NCBI RefSeq assembly: GCF_012273895.1
Contig: NC_052110.1
Span: 1,612,001 to 1,676,000, forward strand
DNA: 64,000 bases
Source of the DNA: Zerene cesonia
Taxonomy: Eukaryota > Arthropoda > Insecta > Lepidoptera > Pieridae
Direction of reading: 5' to 3'
The notes under the pieces were generated by a model. The model did no database searches, was not told the DNA's origin, and saw only the letters and a program-made list of their open reading frames with translations. A program made the translations under genes and the position numbers. Below, piece by piece: positions 12,334 to 24,405 of this stretch (the first letter of the stretch is position 1; every line of letters starts with the position of its first letter).

Positions 12334-13117
12334 ATATAGTAATATAATAAAGACTAAAGATGTGTTTATAATGTTTTCAAAAAATATCAACTGGACCGAT
12401 TTCAATAACACTTTCACCATTAGAAAGCTGTAACTTCACTAAGAGACATAAGATAAGTACAGGGCAAAGCCAGGACAAATAAAGCTAATAAAGAGTAATT
12501 ATAATAGTAACATAATTTATTATTTTGCTTTCAATCACAAAATATATTTTTTACCTTAAATATAATCAAAGACTATTAACTACAATTTTTTTCATTTATA
12601 ATTCAAATCTTACGCAAAACTGTAATAAGATATAGTACAATTAAAAACGCATATTATTCGAATACGTAGCAATTACACATTTAAACTAGAAAATTATATG
12701 ATTATCTTACTCCAAATATTGCTAAATAACAGGCGAGTTCACACTCAAACAGCATTCCATGAGGGGGTTGCAATTGCAATGGTGCAGAGGGTCAAGGGCG
12801 ATTTATCATTGTCAGATATATCCTGTCAAATCACTTACTTTAAATTGTGTTCCAAGTATTTTTGGTTAATTTTTGTCAGAATATTGGTATATTTTGTAAA
12901 TTAGTACCTATATAAAATTAGTTCATATTCTGTCTAATGCTTTGAAAATAATGTCAACTTTTATGGATATATTTATTTCAGTGAAAGAATATATTATGTA
13001 ATAGTATCATAATAATCATAAATTACTCATTTTATTGAAAAGTGAAAAAAATAGAGGAGTTTAAAAATCGCCATTCAGTTGTCCTTATTTCTAGTAATAT
13101 TATTTATAATTGCGAAA

Positions 13118-13262
13118 GTAACTGTCTGTACGTTTCTTCTTACGCCTTAACCACTGAACCGATTTGAATGAAATTTGGTACGAAATGGTTTGTGACCTGA
13201 CGGGCCTGTCAGAGTTTTCCTTTGACAAGGCGGGCAAAAGCGCGGATGGAAAGTTAGTCGTG
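13118..13262 (+). repeat. Helitron-like body fragment
   Basis: CTTACGCCTTAACCACTGAA, CGATTTGAATGAAATTTGG and GGCGGGCAAAAGCGCGGATG give the conserved order of the dispersed elements. No terminal motifs remain. A weaker piece of the same kind is at 20281-20330. Confidence 0.45.
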
Positions 13263-14138
13263 TACATGTAGTTCATCACTTCGAATTTCTTCTAACGCTA
13301 ACTTTCAGCATTTCAATATAAATTTGTTTAAAAAATATGTCTTATATGTAGAATTAAAATTAAAAGCAAACAGTAAATAACCAACATTGAAATTAGACGA
13401 TATAAAATTAATCGCTACAGCTATGTATTTTATTTATTTAATGAAATGTTTACTAGCAATTATTAAACACATAAACATACATATTAGTAGGTAAACTCCA
13501 CGCGCATAAATTTACACTGCATTTTTTTTTATTAAAAAAAGAAAAAGAGATTACAACATTAACTATAATATGTATAGAACAAATATGAAATTCATCCCCC
13601 ATCCATCCGGCCGATAAATGCCATCTGTCTCAATGTCTAAAGACTGCTACATATTTATAACTAAGGGTGCAATAATTGATCAGATCTACTTACTAATTTG
13701 CAATTTGATCCCGTATTAAATGGCTTTAAATATATTTTGGTGTGAGACAATACTAATAATGGGTTTGTAATAAATTAATGGAATCTTGAAGCTAAAATTC
13801 CATGCAGTGTCAAAGTTTGAATTAAGTAACGAGGTAGTTATTAAATAGCTAATGATTTTTTTTCTGTTCAATTGTTATTTAATCTAAACCTATATTACTC
13901 AAAGGTGACTGACGGATCGGGCATGGAATTTAGCATGCAGATAGATGTTTGACGTAGACAACCGCTTAGAAGGAGTTTTGGTACCCTCAAGGGGATATAA
14001 AAAAATCAAAGTGTGTACTATTAAAATTAATTATGACCACACGAACGAAACTGCGGGCAACAGCTAGTTGTATTACTATCAAATTTCTTACTTATTAATC
14101 TCGGCCAAGCGACTATCTGAATAAAGAAAGGACTCATA

Positions 14139-14236
14139 AAAATATTCATAAACAATATTTTTATAAAATATATAAAATATTCATAAACAATATTTTTATA
14201 AAATATATATAATATATTCATAAAAATATTCATAAA
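14139..14236 (+). repeat. AT-rich tandem duplication, period 35
   Basis: AAAATATTCATAAACAATAT and the following TTTTATAAAATATAT occur twice in direct order, with a third partial unit (AAAATATTCATAAACA). The 70-residue frame here is this repeat. Confidence 0.8.
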
Positions 14237-15133
14237 CACTTTTAAACGAATAATTCTTTCAAAGACAAATTCAGATGAGAGAAATTAGGGGTATGAATTT
14301 GTTTGTAAACACGAAATTTTGTTAAACTCTTTATCCGTTTTATCTGTTTTAGACGAATTTAATTTATTTGTGGTGTGTATTTACACAATGCCGTCATAGA
14401 GTATTGGTAATAGAAGATATTTTAATAATTATGTTTATGTTTAAGAAACAATATATGACAATGTATAAAAATATCATTCAAAAAGAAAACAATATTTTTA
14501 CGCACGTATAAATATACAATTCTATAACGTAGTACATTTTAAATACGCTAATTATGGGATACATTTCCGCGTATCGCGTTTCTTTCAAATGAAATTTTCT
14601 ATAATATAATTGCTAATTTTCTGCCCTCCGTATTCCCGAGTGCTTTTTTCGTCCCATTGTTAAAAATCAGGATTATCCTCTTTTACCTGATGAATTATTA
14701 TTGTTTTTCTCTTATTTCCTTCCCTTTCGTCGTTCGAATCTGCTCTAATTATTTCCCCTTGGATAAACAAAGGGTCTATAGCATTCGTTTTGTTAAAAAT
14801 ATATAAATTCCGTCTGGCCGCTTGATTGAACTTTGCAATTGTTATATAAAAAATAATAAAGCTAGGAAATAATAGCGTTTTTTGCTAGTTTTATTTTGGC
14901 ACAACAATATTTTATTTATAAGCATGTCAGACCAATTAGTCGAAATATTTTTGTACGAATTCTTAATATTTTAAACATAAATGCCTCTGTATGGACAAAA
15001 CTATGTTTCCACATGAAATCAGCGACAAGTTATAATATGAATTCATAAAAAATCATCATCATTATCTTACAACATGTTTGCTTTTGGTTACAGATTAAGA
15101 ACTTTTAACAAATATAACAAAAATACATTTTTA

Positions 15134-15240
15134 GAGAATAGAAAAAATAGACTTCGAGACGGGATTTCAATATTCGTAAAAGCGTAACAACGCCTGACCT
15201 CTCCACCCGTTGAATACTATAAAACTAAAAATTATATAAC
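15134..15240 (-). mobile_element. Degenerate SINE (type A) fragment
   Basis: On the minus strand the head is still recognisable (CACC-like GGGTGGAGAGGTCAGGCG against GGGTGGCCGAGAGGCTAGGCG in good copies) with a decayed box B. The plus-strand sequence at 15211-15240 matches the tail end CTATAAAACTAAAAATT in the opposite sense. So this is an old or rearranged copy. Confidence 0.5.
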
Positions 15241-18200
15241 AACAATTATAGAAATTTGCATCATCAGAGAAAAACAAAGGCTGCTATTCTTATAATGGAT
15301 GCAATAATGTCAAATATTGGCAAATGCATAAAAAAGATCTACCCTAGTAATAAGACGTATGAGGCAGAGCTAACACATCGCAATTGCTTCGTCATGTTAT
15401 CATTAAATTCTTTCTTGATTGCGTCTTTGCGTATAACCATCATCTTACATGCCCTTTCTTTTTATGGTCGCCTGGTAGTTTTTTAACCTTTTGTGCATCA
15501 ACCATGTATTTTTTTATAATTTTAGTAAATACCCTAAGACTGTACTATGAAGTATAAGTAAATAATGTTTCAATAGTTCAGTTAATAAGTCAATGATTCA
15601 CATGAATGAACAGTGACAGGGGCTGGTGATAATGTAAATAAATTGATTTGCATACACGTGTGCAGTGACGCCACACACGGATTACGTTTATTTCCAATAG
15701 CTTAATGGGTTTGTGTTTCAGTTAACGCTATTTGTGCTATTTATGATAATTGAATACAATGGTTATAGAAAAATGTTTGCTTGGAGTTATTAATTTTTTT
15801 TAAATAATTATTAGTTGTACGAGTACATTGGTTTTCAATGATGAATGAGGAAGTTTTTCTTATATTTAAGACTGTTTTATATAGTTTAACTTCAAGGTTT
15901 TGAACAATTGATGCAAGTGTATTAAAAGCAAGAAAAAAGATAATTATTGAAGAACGTCGGTTCGAATAGAATTATATAGATGCGATTGGTTTTCTCTCTT
16001 ATGTTGTTGCGATAATGGAAAAGATTTCTAGTTTAGCTAAGTTCAAACTATATAAAGGGAATTAAAATATCAAGAAAATGTTGATATTTGTTTATTATAA
16101 TTATATTCTATTCTATTATAACTATATGTCAACACACGTAATTAGATACCTTATTAACACATTATAGTTTTGACTTTGAAGCGTTAAAATTTGAAACAAG
16201 GTCGTATATTGTATCCTATTATCTAAATCTATCAAATCCGATCTGTATGAATACGCAATATTTTGTACAAGAACAATTTGAAATGACCACGTTTTAATAT
16301 AAACGTAATGGCCCAGAGGGTCAAGCAAAAAACCGAAGTGGACTCGCAAGATGTCCGCCGCAGTTTGTCTTCATTGGAGACAGGTTTATAGCGGGGGTGC
16401 GGTAAATAATATCAGGGAATATCATGCAACATTCATATGGTATTCTGTATATAGGTTGTTCTTTTCTCGGTTTTTTTTCTATCTAAGGTACTTGTTTTGC
16501 GTAAAGTCCTACAAAAAATTAATAACATAGCTCTGTACTTCTGTGTTGACTTTACATAATATTTAAAAAGTTAATGTATTTGAACATTTAACAATTCAAT
16601 AGTAAATTATGAAAAGATTCACAAGGGGTAAGTAAATCAATGTCTATATAACAGTTTGTTGTGTTGTTTAAAATATAATTATATATTTATACCCGATATA
16701 AAAATATGATTGATTATTTTTCCTCTTTTATTGGTACATGTCGATAATATTTACATAGATCTTCTAAATAATAAGAAGCATCAATATGAGTAATATGTTT
16801 ATTCAGTTTGCGGCATCCTGTATAACGTAACTGTCTCAAACATAAATACCTCCACCAAAATTATCTGTGTCTATTGGGCTCTAACAAGAATTATTGTAGG
16901 GCAGCGAAACTGCGGGAAATAGTAGGCCGAAAATTGCGTTTCATTGATGTAATTATTGCTTCTGTGTTGATCATTATGAACATCCTGTATGTTATTATGA
17001 TAGTTTCAAATAAATTAATATATATATATAACAGTGAACATCAAGTAACATCTGTAATTAAATCAGTGATAGTAATTTTGGAATCTTTTTGTATAGATAG
17101 TGAGATTCATATTAAATTTATTTAAAACATTCCGTTCAAATTAAAGTTATTTCATTTATCAAATGAGATTGCAATTCGACTCAAATATACCTCTAATTTA
17201 ATCTTAGATTATGATAACATTTTACTAATTGATTGATATAACACAAATCAAACACTATAAAAACTTTATTTCCAATTTATGTACACAAAATTATTATTAT
17301 TTTTAAATATTAACGTTTGATTATTCCTTGTTTTATAAATGTACATTTACTATGCGTGCAAAGCAAAATATAAGAGACTCATATAAAATAAATAAGACAA
17401 TATTTATACAGATATTATGCCATACATCGATCAAAACAAGAAGATATCATGATAATAGAATTACCGAAGTAAATATTCACCCCACGCTCGCTAATCCGTA
17501 ATTTGGGAAACTATTGGTAAAGAGAAGTAAAGATTTAATCAAATAGATGCACTGCGTAATCGAATATTATTATTCGATTTAACGTTTTTTGCGGTAATGT
17601 GGTAGGGGATACTGTGGAGTATTTATCGATATGTTATGGATGGAGCTTGTGACGTGAGTTTGTGTTTATATAAACACTATAAAACATTACTGAAATAGAA
17701 CAAAATTATAAGTTCCAGAAAGAAGAATGAAAACGTGAATTTAATACAATTGTAGTCTTAATAAAATAAAGCAAGATATTTGGGGCATAGCAACTACACT
17801 AGAAATTTCATAAATCTGTTGATTAAGTTCTGAAACCTGTTTATTTGTTTATAATTCAAGTATTTTATTTTTAATCAAGTAGGATTTGTTAAAATTAGAT
17901 TAGGATCGATATAATTTTTAACTTATTTGTTATTTTTTCAGGCTACTTAATATAACTACTATGGATAGCTATATAGATATACATTTTCGTTGTCTCTGTA
18001 AGTGAAATAATGTCTGTATAAAGAGTCTTTCAAACTATTAGAGTTCTCTCAGCCTGTAGCTTGATTAACCAACCCTCCTGTAATAAATAATTAAAATCCT
18101 CATATATAAAAGCGCAGTCCACAACGATATTGTTAAATCTGCATTCACGACGAACTCAAAAATAAAATTTCTATTTGCCTTTCATAAATCATATATTACC

Positions 18201-19092
18201 TGGTAAGATTATGGAGCAAGGGTTGAGGGTTGAGACAGGCAATTTGTCATGAGCCCAGTGGAGCGCAGAAGACGATTGTGCTCAGATTTGTTATGTTCCG
18301 CTTACGTGGTCACGTTATTAGATATGTCGAAGACAATCCTCGGTTTTGTTTATGTGGTGGGATCTTAAGGTTTTTTTGAATTTGAGACGAGGGACGATGA
18401 GTTGGTTTAACATTTACATTTGGCGTTTAAAATGTATTTTATTTACGCCATATAAAATATGCGTTACAATAGTTTATGTTTATTTCGGTATAAACCATGA
18501 CGTGTTATAATTTTCTACTAACAGAGAAGAAAATATATACAAAATAACATTGCATATAAAGTCCATTTTCCTCACGCTGCTCACTGGAAAAAATACCCAT
18601 ATTTTTTTTGAATTCAAGCGAGGATTAACACATCATTACGTTGTGTAAATCGATGCTTCACCATGTTAATTAAAGAGATTAACAATATATCCGCATGACC
18701 TATTTTTACCCTATGGTGTTATTTTACCCCACAAAGCGTACGATCGACCGACTCTGAATAATGTTAATTAATTAAGGAATATTGCTCGCTTTTAATTGGA
18801 CATCTATATGGCGGCTCTGTGATATTTTTTTAATTACAACTTTTTATATGGAGCGAGGGTAAATGTCATTAATGGTAACAATATATCCGGTTGCATAGAT
18901 TTTTTATATTATAGGGTTAGAATGGGATATGTTATTAGATGTACATTGTTTTAAAAATACCGTTGCGTCAACGATTTTTGAAAAAAAATTGTTTCAATTT
19001 ATCATGATTCTATTTATCGAGTAAATACTCATAGTAATCATAATGCATTTCTCCGTACAAACTTAGTTCAAGTATTTTGATTTTATGACTAA

Positions 19093-19236
19093 GCGACTAA
19101 GCGCCAAACAGGCAGACCAAAGGCTCGATGGGTAAATGATATATTTCAATTGACGGGAAAAGACTGGATGAAGACAGATGGCGACAGGAGGAAATGTGCA
19201 CAACTGGAGGAGACCTATACCCGAAAGGGGCCAGGA
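19093..19236 (+). pseudogene. Relic of a LINE reverse-transcriptase C-terminus
   Basis: A frame opening after a TAA at 19090-19092 reads KRQTGRPKARWVNDIF, then LTGKDWMKTDGDRRKC, then LEETYTRKGP. The order G-R-P-x-x-R-W-x-(D/N)-D-I ... W-M ... D-R ... W/C ... L-E-E-x-(F/Y) is the familiar end of insect non-LTR retrotransposon ORF2 proteins. Only about 48 residues remain, with stops on both sides, so it is a dead 3' fragment. The family cannot be set by eye. Confidence 0.7.
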
Positions 19237-19618
19237 CATTCCATCAAAATACTTTATAAATTAGTTCATGTTTATTACTCTTTTATGTATATAATGGAAA
19301 ATAAAAGGCTTAAAGAAATCGGAAGGAAAATTACAATGAAACACTATTTTTTTATTATTTATTAATTTTTGTTTATGATAATATAAAACGATTTAATACT
19401 ATAATAATCGTTAAACGGATACAAAGCCTCGATAACTTGGCTCAGGTGTTTAAGGAAATGCCATCTTCACCCTAATTACGTCATAAATGTTTTGTTGTAA
19501 TGAAAATAATGTCCCCAGCTGTCTTATGGGCCTCGTTAAATTGTGAAAATTGTAAATTTACCTCCACTGGGTAATAATAATACAGATTTTACAAAAAACC
19601 TCTGTTACATATAGACAT

Positions 19619-19805
19619 GACGTCCTTGGTACAGTAGTTAACAGGAGGGGCCCGGGGTTTGATTCCCGGTGGAATCTCCCAAAAAAAAATGCCTTGGTCT
19701 AGCAGGACACAGAAGGCTACTACCTACTTTTCCATAAAGAAAATCGACTGATCGACTGTTGTTTTACTGATAAGTTCCATGTCCCCTACACGGAACTTCA
19801 CATCT
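19619..19805 (+). mobile_element. tRNA-headed SINE (type B)
   Basis: Plus-strand copy of the 12.1-kb element: CCTTGGTACAGTAGTTAAC head, GGTTTGATTCCCGGTGG box B, short A-run, then GCAGGACACAGAAGG body and an end near GGAACTTCACATC. It differs from the other copy by scattered changes and a shorter 3' part. No clear flanking duplication is visible. Confidence 0.8.
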
Positions 19806-19840
19806 ATCCTATCATGCGTTTGCAGTGTTTGAAATTATAA

Positions 19841-20001
19841 CTAGCTAACTGTTCGCCCCGGCTTCGCCCGTGGTACATATAGCCTATGTCAATCAGTGAA
19901 GTTGTAGATTGTGAAAGAATTTTTGAAATAGGTCCAATGGTTGTTGCGTGAAAACGTTACAAACATACAAAAATGCAAAAATCCTCTTTATAACATTAGG
20001 A
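19841..20001 (-). mobile_element. Non-autonomous Helitron, another family
   Basis: Left end CTAGCTAACTGTTCGCCCCG after A19840, body with AGCCTATGTCAATCAGTG and GGTCCAATGGTTGTTGCGTG, right end AACATTAGGA before T. On the minus strand this is A | TC...CTAG | T, the Helitron signature. Confidence 0.78.
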
Positions 20002-22930
20002 TAGATTAAATTGTAAATTCATAAAATTTTGGTACGTATTTATTTAAAACTATATCATAAACAAAACAATAAATTCAACTTTAAAGACAAACTGTCTTTG
20101 ATCTAAATATTAATTACTTAGCGCTTTTACGGTAATAAGTTTCAAAGCCTTGTCGGATTATTCATTCAATTGGAAAGTCGACTTAACTCTTATGAAATAA
20201 TAAAGCTCCATTTATATTATTTGTGAATTTTATTACGGGATTACGGATAATAATCTTAATGTATACTTATGTTTCACTTTTACGCACCCACCACTGAACT
20301 AATTTTGATGAAATTTTAATTGAAACAAGTTTTTTTATAAAGAACACTTCATACCAGTGAAAACGCTATGGCATATATATTGCTGTTAATACTAAATTGT
20401 AACACATGTGATAGAATCCACAAGCTCAAACCTATAAATTTCAACGATCAATAACCATTTTTTTTTTTACCAAAATTTAACAAATGATCAATTTTTATAC
20501 ATTTTCGTCACATTGGATTCGTTTTTTTAAAAAAACTGTTAGGAATACGAATAATTGAAACAATAAAAACTAAACTCGTAACTCTGCTGCGAAATGTTTA
20601 CAAAATACGTTAAAGCGTTTCTCTCAATAATTAATTATATATTTAACAATGGACACGGGTAAAAGGCGTATACAATGGAAGTTTCGTCAAAGAAATGTTG
20701 GATCTAAACAAAACAAGACTCGCTCACCGCATCATTTACACCCCTACCTCTGTTATAAAAAACAAATGATTATTACTAAACTTTCAGTTAAGGCAGTTCA
20801 GACGACGGAACCATAAACTTAAGTGACCCGTTGTTTTTAGGTTTTAAGGTGACCTTGGTAAGGAATTCTACCAGAAACGCTGTGTCTAGATGCAAAAAAT
20901 ACTATGGAATTATTAATTAAACTGTAAACAATGTACTAATAAAATAGTCAATGTTGGTACTACATAATTGTATGATTAAAATTTCTCGTTTTTTTATAAA
21001 GGTTTGTGCTGTTATATTGTTGCTTTATATTATAGCAATAAATTCACACAGTTGTTATAAACATACTTGAATAAAAGTAAAAATCACGTTTAAATTGAAG
21101 AATTAACTAAATTGTCTCACTTGCTCTGATACAGAGTATACGTAAGGCAATTATAAAGTCCAAGCAATTTTAATCAGTAAAGATAAGCTCATTATATTAT
21201 TTTATTGTCACCAATCCTTAGTAAATGAAAGTTTGAACGGAATCTGTTCTTTAAAGAGGGTTTAAATTGAGTCTAAATGACGTTGCATACAGACATTCAT
21301 GTAAGTTTATAAAGGCGTCTCCATAAAAACTCAATCTTAAATTTTTCCTATATGCCGTATGTTCGTCTGAAGACGCCAAAATTCTGTGTTTTTAGTTCAT
21401 TAAAGGTGCGTGCGAGCGGAAACTGTCTCCGGCGGATGCCTTTTCTCGGGCGGCTTGACTTTGGCGGCGAGATCAATGAAGTGACGTCATTGTGACTATG
21501 ATTTGTGGTTTGCTGGGAAGAGGAAAACGGCACTCAGAAATGAATAAAAGGAGATAGCATGTATCGAGTTGTTTGTGATATGGTTGTTGCGATTTGCTAT
21601 CTTGTATAATTTTAATCGATATCTATACTCATTCAAAGATTTTATCGTGCGAATGAACGTTCGTATTGTTCATGATCTGGTCTATAAAGACGAACAAAGC
21701 TCTATACTAACCTACGCAATGTATTTTCTGGTATACCAGTAAGTTAACTTTACTTAAAGTAAACTTTACTGAGAAACTATGGCACTTTTAAGTATGGGTT
21801 TTGATAAAGTAACTTTCACCAAAGTCGAGGTGTTATCATCAATCTTATTAATGTAATTTAATCCATAAAAAAGTATGGGAATTCAGGTAAAATGTCAAGA
21901 AACTTAAAGTACCGTTAATGCTATATTCTTTATTTAATACACTTTCCTCTTGAACTCCAATTCGCAGCTTGGGATGTAGTTTGTTTATAAAAAGGACCTG
22001 CTTTGCTTTGCCGCAGCTAAGTTCAACTATACATCTAAAAGTATCCCCAAGGCTGCGTTTGAACAATACCATACTAACATAAAATACATAATTCATATTC
22101 ACCCTACATTTGTTTGATACGCCGCCGCATAAACAATTACATACGAAATGAAAGCCTTCCTTCCTCAGGGAATTTCTTTGTCAAATGATCATTCTTATCG
22201 TCTCAGTTATTTACCAAATGGGTTTCTATACAAACTTAAGCTTTTGATCATTTTTATGGAAAATGACAGGCATCCGAATAATTGTGGCAGAGATATTGCG
22301 CATTTCGTTATTAGCTTTTATCTGAATTCATCTAAATTGTAATAACATTATAAATGACATAGTAAAATGCATTTTTGTGAAAAAACTCTTTGGTTATTAT
22401 AACGATTTTACGAAATAAAACAACATTTACTATGTTCCTAGAGTCTAATAACTAAGAACTTGATCATATCTGTTAACATTAATCAATAAAAAGAAGATAT
22501 ATTTCTTATATACGAAAAAAGAAGCTAGCTTATTAGAAATTTGCTTTTGAAACTTGTTTTATTTGTAAGACACAACCTACAATAATATTCACAACTAAAT
22601 CAATCCTCTCCTCTCCCTTGATTATGTTTAAATTTATTTTTCATTTCCCAACACTTTTCAAAGTAAATAAACGATCCAAGGACGAACAAACTGAATCAAT
22701 AGAAAACTAAGTTATCCCTTCTTGCGGTCCCTCTAAACCAAATCGAATGAGGTGTTGGAAGGAAATTGGTACAACCTGCTCCCAAATGAGGGTTAATGGA
22801 CAGGAGATGAATCGCTTGACCCGCAATATAAATAGACGGGAAGACTGAACATATTAGCTTTTGGTATGGTCTCGAATTTATAGAATTGCATAAGCTGATA
22901 GAGTTTCGTTTCTTTGTGTGCGTGTAAAGT
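20002..22930. other. Intergenic
   Basis: No gene is visible. A small GC-richer patch at about 21395-21540 has CG-rich bases on both strands, but its 61-residue minus frame shows no domain. The 84-residue minus frame at 21848-22102 also shows no motif. Confidence 0.5.
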
Positions 22931-22942
22931 AGTATTCACCTT

Positions 22943-23096
22943 GATGAGAAATTTTGAAAGAATAGAAAAAATTTGATCACGAGGCAGGATTCGAACCTGC
23001 GTTTCTTGCCTAATCGTAGCCACGCCTAGCCTCTCGGCCACCCGTGATCCTGCCACAGTAATCGAATTTCTTCTACTCTTTCGGTTTCATGTGCAT
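22943..23096 (-). mobile_element. tRNA-headed SINE (type A) with target-site duplication
   Basis: The minus strand carries box A (GGCCGAGAGG) and box B (GGTTCGAATCC) in a tRNA-like head at 23050-22975, then an AT-rich body whose start is TTTTTTCTATTCTTTC. The element is bracketed by a 12-bp direct repeat AGTATTCACCTT at 22931-22942 and 23097-23108, which marks retroposition. The stem pairs of a functional tRNA are not kept. The 87-residue frame across it is only the tRNA head read as protein. Confidence 0.85.
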
Positions 23097-23645
23097 AGTA
23101 TTCACCTTTTTTGCGTAGTGACGAGTGTAATTATTTACATTGTTTTCTTAATACATAAAACACAAAGAAGACTGACTCATCTTTCAACGCACAACCCAGT
23201 TGCTGGACCGATCGGGCTGATATTTGACATACAGTCACTATGGTGGAGGCATCTTTAGGATGTTGAATAATGATTCCCAAATAGAGGTAGTACCATGAAA
23301 ATTTATTTTTACCACGCAGTCGAAGCTGCGAACTACAAGTTTAAATACAAGAAAAATAAGTGTTGTTGTTAGAATTAATTCTCAAACCGATGCCAAGTTT
23401 AATAAATAATGTACATCCCTGTTTTTTTAATCATGAAAATGAAACACTAAAAGGTTTTCTACAAATCTATGAAAGAAATGCAAGTTGAATATAGACAATC
23501 TGAACTGATTGCGCTGCAATTCAAAAATCTACCATCAATCAAACACTCGATTCAACTGAGTAATATCTCACAAATTGATTCACGAATTCACACTGTTTTA
23601 AGTGTTACGTGAGGTTTTGTTTGGTCGTGATCTTTATTATTATAA

Positions 23646-23810
23646 CTAGCTGCATGCCCCGGCTACGCGCAGGTTGTCATTTATCGTTAATAAAATAATA
23701 TAAAATCCTATCTATTAAGTTAGATCAAACTGCACATGGTGTGCAAATTTGATTAAAATCGGTTGAGTAGCTTCGCGCTATCGCGGAAAAACAATGTGAA
23801 ACATGTATAT
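23646..23810 (-). mobile_element. Helitron-like element, right end unclear
   Basis: Starts CTAGCTGCATGCCCCGGC after A, then CGGTTGAGTAGCTTCGCG inside. The other end is lost in AT-rich sequence, so the limit near 23810 is approximate. Confidence 0.6.
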
Positions 23811-24170
23811 TAAGGTAGTATATATTAAGATTTAAAAAACTATTTGCTTTCGTCCGGTCAATAGTATTATGCCTATTACTTTGTGGTTGCCTGTTGCAAG
23901 CTTTCCTGTGTGTACAACTGTATCCGTGTCAATAAAACAAATCATTATTTAATCCAATCTTCTGAATACTGTTTTAAAATAAAAAACGAAATTAAATAAT
24001 TTTGTATGTTTGTCCATTAACGTAATTATCATCAGCCCATATTTGTTAGCTCTGCAGGAACAGAGGACTTAAATAAATCCAAAGTTTACTTTATTCATAA
24101 AAAATGAGGGTTAGTAGATGCCACACGTTGTTTAAAAGTTTGCTCCTTAAGCATACCGATTTATTACAGG

Positions 24171-24255
24171 CTTTTTATTAGCTTCACCTGTATGTTTGTT
24201 TGTAACCGACTTCTTTGGGCGCGATTTTGACCCACTTTAAACGGCCAGATTTCGT
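24171..24255 (+). repeat. 85-base dispersed repeat, copy 1 (interrupted)
   Basis: From CTTTTTATTAGCTTCACC to CCAGATTTCGT; nearly identical to 30393-30477. After TTTCGT this copy runs into a Helitron-like body (ATATTATAAATGCGACAATC to AATCCGCGGGCGGATAGC, to about 24405), whereas the other copy continues with its own sequence. Confidence 0.8.
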
Positions 24256-24405
24256 AATAATATTATAAATGCGACAATCTGTATGTCTCTTCTTCACGCC
24301 CCATCTCCTGAATTGATTTTGATGAAATTTAGTACGGAGATAGTTTATATCCTCAAAATACGGGATGGGTCTTAACTTCTTGGGCAAATCCGCGGGCGGA
24401 TAGCT
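24256..24405 (+). mobile_element. Helitron-like insertion in the 85-base repeat
   Basis: AATATTATAAATGCGACAAT left side, CTGAATTGATTTTGATGAAA inside and CGCGGGCGGATAGCT right side: the outline of the dispersed Helitron-like elements. No exact CTAG end. Confidence 0.55.

Larger units (their letters stand above)
12348..19080. other. Intergenic, AT-rich
   Basis: No gene is visible. Repeats listed separately at 13118, 14139 and 15134. 16122-16349 (minus, 75 residues) and 16874-17125 (plus, 83 residues) are the longest frames and look like chance ORFs. Confidence 0.55.

Noticed and set aside
14027..14239. 70-residue minus-strand ORF
   Set aside because: Made by an AT-rich tandem duplication.
22975..23050. 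Possible functional tRNA gene
   Set aside because: Boxes A and B are present, but the element sits in a retroposon with target duplications and a SINE tail, and the family recurs with the same tail.
22793..23056. 87-residue minus-strand ORF
   Set aside because: It is the translation of a tRNA-headed SINE (RVAERLGVATIRQETQVRIL), a well-known false protein.
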